Below, piece by piece: positions 57,451 through 64,000 of a stretch of 64,000 nt of DNA. The translations under genes and the position numbers were made by a program. Below the pieces are notes generated by a model. It searched no databases and was not told where the DNA came from. It saw nothing but the letters and a program-made list of their open reading frames with translations. The stretch is from Scolanthus callimorphus (Eukaryota; Cnidaria; Anthozoa; Actiniaria; Edwardsiidae): the NCBI GenBank assembly GCA_033964015.1, contig CM066925.1, positions 11,082,204 through 11,146,203 on the forward strand, written 5' to 3'. Every line of letters begins with the position of its first letter. The stretch's first letter is position 1.

Positions 57451-58680
57451 AAGATTGGTCTTTCCTTGTATTTTTGAATCACATAAGAACCTGTTTAGGG
57501 CTAGAATTCGAAGAGGTTCTTACACGTGGGTTTACCACGTGGGTTACAGCTTAGTTGAACTATACCATTTTAAAACAAGACGCTGTACACATCTAACGCT
57601 TACCATTTATTAATTACAGCTATTCACGACACTATCTCGTTAATGATAATACAAATCGTTTAAGAATTGCTGCTAGGGTGTCAGAAAAGTTTTTCGTTTT
57701 TTTTTTCATTTTTTGCAAAACCCACAATGAAATTGTTTACTATTATATTGGACACTTGAGCACACTGGGTCGAACTGCGCATGTGTCATTCTCGTTCCAA
57801 GAGCTTTCTCTTTCATGACGGTTGGTAGGAGGTTCTGGCGGCAGACGATCAGAGGGTGATTCTGATTGGCTTATAACTTCGTCCCCCATTTTGAAATCTG
57901 ACGCGAGAATGACCATATATGGATGTCCTAGAATCTAGCCGACTTCCGGTTCAATCTGCAATCTGAGTCTTTTACAGCCAGCGTGACCAAAGGGCTCTGG
58001 GGACGAGAATGCGCGCGGGCTAGAAGTGCTTATTTTGCTATTTTGCTGAAATGGCGAAGAGCGAACACTGTAGTCTCTGTAGTTCATGCAAGTTAACATA
58101 ACAAAATTTAACATTAACATTTTTGCTACTTTCGCAACTAAAGTTCTAAAGGTGAATTTCGATTAATTATTCCAAATTTGATTGTATCTGTGCTTCATTC
58201 AATTGTTGTAACCTAAAATTCCTATGACCTTTTTTGGGTCGCCCTACACTTAAAACCTCGTGCATAACCCCCTCCCCTAGTTTAAACTAGACATTAGTAA
58301 TGGGTGCGGTAGTACTGAGGCCGCCTGGCCATACCAAGGGAAGCTTCTTGGCTTACTCATTCTACCCGCAACCATGCCACCGCATCGCATTCGCTCAGCT
58401 CACGGGATGAAAAGTTTACCACTATTCTGCCTGATCGTGTTGCTTTGATAGTAAACTTTGCCGTCGCCTCCTCGCCAGGTTTGATGGGATTACTAAAAAC
58501 AGATAAGATATGTTATTTACCGGCCACTAGGTGCGAATCGTAAAATACCATGACTAATCGACGTCTTGAAAAGCAGCATTTTCAAGGCAGAGATCACGGT
58601 ATTTCACGATCCGGATCGATTACTAAGAGAAGAGGTCAAAACAATGGTAGTTTTTAGGAGCACGATTTTGTCAAGAGAGG
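57451..58680. other. Intergenic region between ADRM1 and the transglutaminase
   Basis: Apart from a diverged CTCGTTCCAAGAGCT motif at about 57790 that resembles the CCCGGCTCGT MITE family, I see no gene or ordered repeat. Confidence 0.4.
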
Positions 58681-58684
58681 TGGT

Positions 58685-58790
58685 GGGTCCGCTATAGCAA
58701 ACACAAGCCCACTACCCATTCATATACACAATCATTCGTACCCATTCATATACACAATCATTCGTCCTCTATAGCAAACACAAGCTCAGT
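58685..58790. repeat. Local duplication around the transglutaminase stop codon
   Basis: CTATAGCAAACACAAGC occurs at about 58692 and again at about 58770, where its complement encodes the last codons and the stop. Between them ACCCATTCATATACACAATC plus ATTCGT is present twice in tandem. Confidence 0.75.
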
Positions 58791-61700
58791 TCTGGTGTTA
58801 CGGTCCGAATACTCCCCCATTTAACTCGGGCTACGCCCTCGTGTTTCCATCCCCGATAAAACACTCCTGAGATTTGACGTACTGACCATAACTTGCACTC
58901 TCCGTCTTTGGGTTCCAGTCCTTTCCCCTCGTAGCTGAAGCTTGCGCAGTTAAGGACTGACTTGCTCAACGGATTCACTATTTTCACCTTCACGTCAAAC
59001 TCCGTGTTTCTCTGGACTTGTCGGGGGACCTGCAAAAACATAACTTTACTGCGATTTTCATTTGCGAATTCCCTACAACATCCCAGATAATTAAACACAA
59101 TTGGCAAAAGTGACATGACTGCATTACTATTAGTGTTATTCCATCAATACTATCAATAGAAGGAAGCAATGTGTATAAATATACTGTTTTGTGGAATGTA
59201 TTTGGAACAGTACGAACAACAACAAAAAACCTGACCCCGGCTCTTGAGCATGCGTAATAGTAATCTACGCATTCGCCGTTTTAACAGTCATAATTCAAAT
59301 AAAATTGAAAGGAAACCCCACCATAAGAACAAACGCTATTTTTGTCACAGTTTAGTCGAGTTCGTTTAACCGGAAGTCCTAGAATCGTCACTGCCAAATA
59401 TGGATTGCTATCCGCTGACCGGGTGACCGAAGGCTCTAAGGGACAAGATTGCTCCACACTCTTCAGCCTTGTGGCACTTCGCGCATGTCAAATAACTATG
59501 TTGTATAATTACCCATAACGGGTAGTTAAGATCATTTGGAGATTATAGCTAGGTCATCGCAGGTGCGTCTACCGTTTCCAGTAGGTATTTTAAGAGCAAG
59601 GACGTGTTGAGGTGACACACACAGCTGCGGCGGGGATTATATTTAGGCAAGATCAGCCAAGTCCCTGGCGGGCTTCCTGTGTTGAGATGAGCCGTGAGGC
59701 CGTGCGTCTCCTGTGAAGACACGCTTCATATATCATGCCCACCACAGGGAGTCCACCGAGGCTGCTGAATGATCTTGTTACCTCCATTGAGACGCCTGGC
59801 GTGTTGAAGACGACTTTATCTTCAGCCGTGTCCACGGTCATCGCGCAGTCCGCTCGTTTCTCGGTGACCACAGCAAAAATACACAAAGCTGAGTTTGACA
59901 TCAGCTTCTCTTCGTATTCAGCGGCATTGATAACATAGTCCACGTTGTGTTCTACAAGTGAACAATTGCTCAGTGTGTCAATGAAATATCATTGACCATG
60001 ATTCCCATGCTCGATGATAAAATAAATGTATGCATTTATATAACGCTTAATTCCATAAGTTCTAAGCACTTTATAGATTGCAAAACATATCCGATCTCTA
60101 AGATGCGGACTGTAGTTTTACTAGTGCAGTTTACAATCATGAGTGGGGTTTAGCCCAGCTTTGGGATCTGGTATTGAGGGACAGGACCTCGGTTTATTGT
60201 CTAATCCGAGAGTCGAAACACAGGAGAAATGACAAATCACTTCAACCCCTGTGTTCTAGTTGTGGGCCCCCTGTGTTCTAGATAGGTGTTTTTCTAGGCA
60301 AAGTACATACTCTTGTTTGCTCCAACTTGCACATCCCTTGTCTCCTCCCTAGAACTGCCATATACCGGGCGTCCTGTGTACAAGACGAGGCAAGTCTTGA
60401 ATGTAACCCCCAGGTTCAGGATTCGATTGGAGTTGTTGCGGAACTCAAATTCCCCTTTGACGTCACTTCCGACTTTCACACCATACCGGAACCTCGCTGC
60501 AATATTGAAGTCTTTATTCGCTGGGATGTCATAGATTCTCCGTTCACGTATGGAACCATGACTGAATGCCCGTTTAACCGCGTCGCGCTCTTTCACGCTG
60601 CCTGAAATGAAACACATCAAAAGAGTGGTGTCGTTTTTAACGAATACGCGTGGGCTGTCGCGCGGTGGTTTTTTTAATCTCTTCACCAAGCCCTTTGGCC
60701 GAGAAAAAGTGAACGATGTTACATTTTTGTTTGTGAATCTCCTGCTATATAGTACTTACAGACCTTCCTAATAAGGTAAAAGGGTTTTTAATAAGAAATT
60801 TCTATTGCAACGTTAACAAGCCGACAGATTTTGGCGAATTAAATGCGCTGAGCTGCATTTAGTTCAAAAATATGATTGATTGACAGAAATGCAAATACAA
60901 GTATTTTCCGACCCTCAGACGTGTTTCATCGTTCGTATGTTATGTCTGTAGTTGCATGTTATGTCTGTCATGTTCTACCTTCTGGATACTTGTAGTTGCG
61001 TGTTATGTCTGTCATGTTCTATCTTCTGGATACTTGTGGTTGCGTGTTATGTTTTCCATGTTCTACTTTCTGGATACTTGTAGTTCTACCTTCTGGATAC
61101 TTGTAGTTGCGTGTTATGTGTGTCATGTTCTACCTTCTGGATACTTGTAGTTGCGTGTTGTGTGTGTCGTGTTCTACCTTCTGGATACTTGTAGTTGCGT
61201 GTTATGTCTAGTCGTTTTCCATCGCCTTCTGTGCTCTGGGTGCTGATGTTCTTTCCTACGGCGTGCTTGTCAATCTTTATTGGCACAACCCTCCCATCGT
61301 CCAAACAAAGCCAACGGCATTTATCGCCATTAACCTCGCCCAGAACAAAGCCGCAGTCGTGGTTCACATTGATGTCACCATGTTTGATGGCCACTACGGG
61401 TGCTGGGCCGCACTGGAAGGAACCTGGAGCATCATTTTACAGTATTGAAAAGTTAGTTGGGAACATAAGCCTGACATTGTTTGCATAGAAAGTCAAAGAA
61501 GTAGGTGGATTTAATCATAAGCATAAGCATCATTAGTGTCATCATCATTACCATTAACATCATCATCAGCATCATCATAAGTCAACAACATCATTCTTCA
61601 TCAACAATTTACACCTTTTTATCATCAGCATCATTTATCATCCTCATAATAACATCAGCATCATTCATCATCAAGCATGGTCAATAACATCAGCATCATT

Positions 61701-64000
61701 TATCATCAGCATCATTTATCATCCTCATAATAACATCAGCATCATTCATCATCAAGCATAATCAATAACATCAGCATCATTCATCACCAGCTTCATTTAT
61801 GATCAGCGTAATCAGCAACATTGTCATCAGCATTCATTATTATAAAAAAACGTAAAAAAAACCACCTTACCTCCACTCGTCTCCTGAGGTGTCGCATCAA
61901 GTACCTGCCATCCATCGTACGTTCCCGAATCGCATAAGTCAGGGCGTTTGAAAAAGCACTCATTCCACACGTGAAAATTCCTGATGGGGAATGACATATA
62001 AGTTCAGAGCAAACTACCCTGGCGCAACAAGCAACTTCTCGCCTTTGTGTTTCTTGCTCGGTCGATGCCTTTTCAGAAAGGTCGTTGCCATTTCTGATCC
62101 CTTCGGACAGTTAGACATTGATCATTCATATAGCTTCGTTCTATATTAATGCTAATGAAATAATTTTTTTTTTATGCTAATGAAAGATAGTACAAATCCA
62201 ATGAAATATTTTTTTTTATGCTAATGAAAGATAGTACAAATCCAATTAAAAAGCACCTCCAACCCAGCGAATTCACTCGTAGCGCACTGGTTAGGGCTTG
62301 GGTTAGTAATCGGGTTACTGGTTAGGGTTCTAATCAGGGTAGAATTAGTATTATACGATTGTTCCTTTTACCTTTACTGAGACAACGAAACTAAACGTGC
62401 CGTCCAAAAGGCAACGACTGTTTACGAAACGGACAACTGCATCCCTGAATGAAATGCCAGATCCCTTAGGACATGAGATTCAGACGTACCAGACAGAATC
62501 GTCTCTGTAATTTCCACTAGGGTTATTGATATACGTATCGATGGTCATGCTGGCATCAGTGTCATGCGCAGACTCGAAGTTGGTGACGGAGCGCGTAGGG
62601 ATGCCAAGTGCGCGACAAACTAGGAAACAAAAACACGTGACACATCATTAGCCATGTCACAAGCGAAGGGATGCCAAGTGCGCGACACACTAGGAACAAA
62701 AACACGTGACACATCATTAGCCATCTCACATCATGTCACACAAGCGCCATCTTAAAGCGGCAGAACTGGCCGTAATAGAGAGGGTATTCATGTACGCACC
62801 TGTTGTGAGGACACCTGAGAATACCCAGCACTGGCCGTAATAGAGAGGGTATTCATGTACTCACGTGTGGTGAGGACACCTGAGAAAACCCAGCACTGGC
62901 CGTAATATAGAGGGCATTCATGTACTCCACCTGTTGTGAGGACACCTGGGAATACCTGAGAATGCCGTAATAGAGAGGGTATTCATGCACTCACGTGTTG
63001 TGAGGACACCTGAGAATACCCTGCACCGGCCGTAATAGAGAAGGTATTCACGTACTCACCTGTTGTGGGGAAATCTGAGAATACCCAGCACTGGCCGTAA
63101 TAGAGAGAGTATTCATGCACTCACGTGTTGTGAGGACACCTGGGAATATCCAGCACTGGCCATAATAGAGAGGGTATTCATGTACACACCTGTTGTGAGG
63201 ACACCTGAGAATACCCAGCACTGGCCGTAATAGAGAGGGTATTCATGCACTCGCGTGTTGTGAGGACACCTGAGAATACCCAGCACTGGCCGTAATAGAG
63301 AGGGTATTCAGGTACTCACCTGTTGTGAGGACACCTGGGAATACCTGATAATGCCGTAATAGAGAGGGTATTCAGGCACTCACGTGTTGTGAGGACACCT
63401 GAGAATACCCTGCACCGGCCGTAATAGAGAAGGTATTCATGTACTCACCTGTTGTGAGGACACCTGAGAATACCCAGCACCGGCCGTAATAGAGAGGGTA
63501 TTCACGTACTCACATGTTGTGTGGACACCGGAGAACACCCAGCACTGGCCATAATAGAGGGTATTCATGTACTCACGTGTTGTGAGGACACCTGAGAATA
63601 CTCAGCACTGGCCGTAATAGAGAGGGTATTCATGTACTCACGTGTTGTTAGGACACCTGAGAATACCCAGCACTGGCCGTAAAAGAGAGGGTATTCATGT
63701 ACTCACCTGTTGCAAGGATACCTGAAAACGCCTAGCACTGGCCGTAAAAGAGAGGGTATTCATGTACTCACCTGTTGCAAGGATACCTGAAAACGCCTAG
63801 CACTGGCCGTAAAAGAGAGGGTATTCATGTACTCACCTGTTGCAAGGATACCTGAAAACGCCTAGCACTGGCCGTAAAAGAGAGGGTATTCATGTACTCA
63901 CCTGTTGTGAGGACACCGGAGAACACCCAGCACTGGCCGTATTTGACAGGTTGCTTCTTCTTCATGTATTTTTCCAAGATAGCAATGCTCCCTCCCCACG
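58769..64000 (-). CDS. Transglutaminase, catalytic core and C-terminal part (5' end outside window)
   Basis: This gene encodes a calcium-dependent protein-glutamine gamma-glutamyltransferase that crosslinks Gln and Lys side chains. Visible exons on the minus strand are 64000-63902 (partial), 62619-62490, 61980-61871, 61423-61178, 60601-60311, 59951-59782 and 59029-58769, all joined in phase. The catalytic Cys lies in [13 protein letters not shown] (codon 63932-63930), the His in NFHVWNE and the Asp in [13 protein letters not shown]. Conserved [35 protein letters not shown] and YKYPEGSVKER follow, then two beta-barrel domains (for example [19 protein letters not shown]). The N-terminal beta-sandwich is beyond the edge. 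Tandem repeats overlie the junctions at 63902, 62619 and 61178 and the stop codon, so the precise splice choices and the C-terminus carry some doubt. The active-site triad is intact. Confidence 0.92.
60960..61195. repeat. 44-bp minisatellite over a transglutaminase 5' splice site
   Basis: About six units are present, counting the exonic one. On the minus strand each unit contains AACTACAAGTATCCAGAAG, the last codons of the exon ending at 61178, followed by GTAGAACATGACAG, the first intron bases. One unit near 61080 is shortened to about half. Some copies keep the GT donor and others have changed it (AT near 61020). Confidence 0.85.
61500..61860. repeat. CAT/CATCAT-rich microsatellite in transglutaminase intron
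   Basis: About 340 bp is built from ATCATCAGCATCATTTATCA-like units, with longer duplicated blocks such as AATAACATCAGCATCATTCA repeated several times. Confidence 0.8.
62597..62735. repeat. Duplicated 3' splice-site region of the transglutaminase
   Basis: A unit of about 69 bp beginning AGGGATGCCAAGTGCGCGAC occurs twice. It spans the start of the exon at 62619 (CTTGGCATCCCT on minus) and the intron end with its CTAG acceptor, then AAAAACACGTGACACATCAT. The upstream copy keeps the AG and an open partial exon. Confidence 0.8.
62766..63945. repeat. 65-bp minisatellite over the catalytic exon and its 5' splice site
   Basis: About 18 head-to-tail units plus the exonic copy are present. On the minus strand each unit contains TACGGCCAGTGCTGGGTATT and CTCAGGTGTCCTCACAACAG, which encode [13 protein letters not shown] of the active site, followed by the donor GTGAGTACATGAATACCCTC. 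Units differ by scattered substitutions; the copies nearest the exon (63676-63890) share TTGCAAGGATACC and form a younger, more homogeneous subgroup. Confidence 0.9.

Noticed and set aside
62280..62345. Telomere-like GGTTAGGG motifs
   Set aside because: Only a few scattered, degenerate TTAGGG-like words occur, not an uninterrupted array, so an interstitial telomeric site is not supported.

Overview
The window is nuclear DNA of an animal, most likely an anthozoan cnidarian such as a stony coral or sea anemone. The genes have short GT-AG exons in AT-rich introns. Their products are typical of basal metazoans: a TRAM1-type translocon protein, proteasomal ADRM1, an interferon regulatory factor, an animal transglutaminase and a secretory JmjC protein. 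Long poly-G/C tracts and many terminal-inverted-repeat elements fit repeat-rich anthozoan DNA. The species is an inference; no marker gene is present.

Layout. 1.7-2.4 kb: an intronless orphan protein (+), closely followed by a 1.3 kb inverted-repeat element. 5.3-8.8 kb: a five-exon cupin/JmjC gene with a signal peptide (-). 9-15 kb: no convincing gene, nested repeats and a decayed LINE reverse-transcriptase fragment. 16.0-17.8 kb and 23.3-26.4 kb: two paralogous three-exon genes (+) for short secreted precursors with identical intron phases and a shared furin-like RRKREA site. The DNA around them is dense with transposable elements, including a foldback element inserted into an older MITE. 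29.0-32.1 kb: a compact IRF gene (-). 33-39 kb: repeats, including a second foldback element. 39.5-40.6 kb: an intronless, frame-interrupted coiled-coil protein (+). 41.7-47.5 kb: complete TRAM1 (+, 11 exons, 373 aa). 49.1-56.8 kb: complete ADRM1/Rpn13 (+, 9 exons, 409 aa). 58.8-64.0 kb: the catalytic and C-terminal part of a transglutaminase (-), whose 5' end lies beyond the window.

The genes do not form a pathway; they are independent transcription units. Two things stand out. First, the transglutaminase gene carries tandem repeats laid over its own splice junctions: about 18 copies of a 65-bp unit holding the active-site Cys motif plus a 5' splice site, about six copies of a 44-bp unit over a second donor, a duplicated acceptor, and a duplicated stop-codon segment. 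Second, the secreted-peptide paralogs look like an uncharacterised peptide-precursor family; the downstream copy has a short two-cysteine peptide between its predicted signal cleavage site and the RRKR site.

Exon boundaries were worked out by hand from splice consensus, reading-frame phase and remembered family sequence. No alignment or database search was run.
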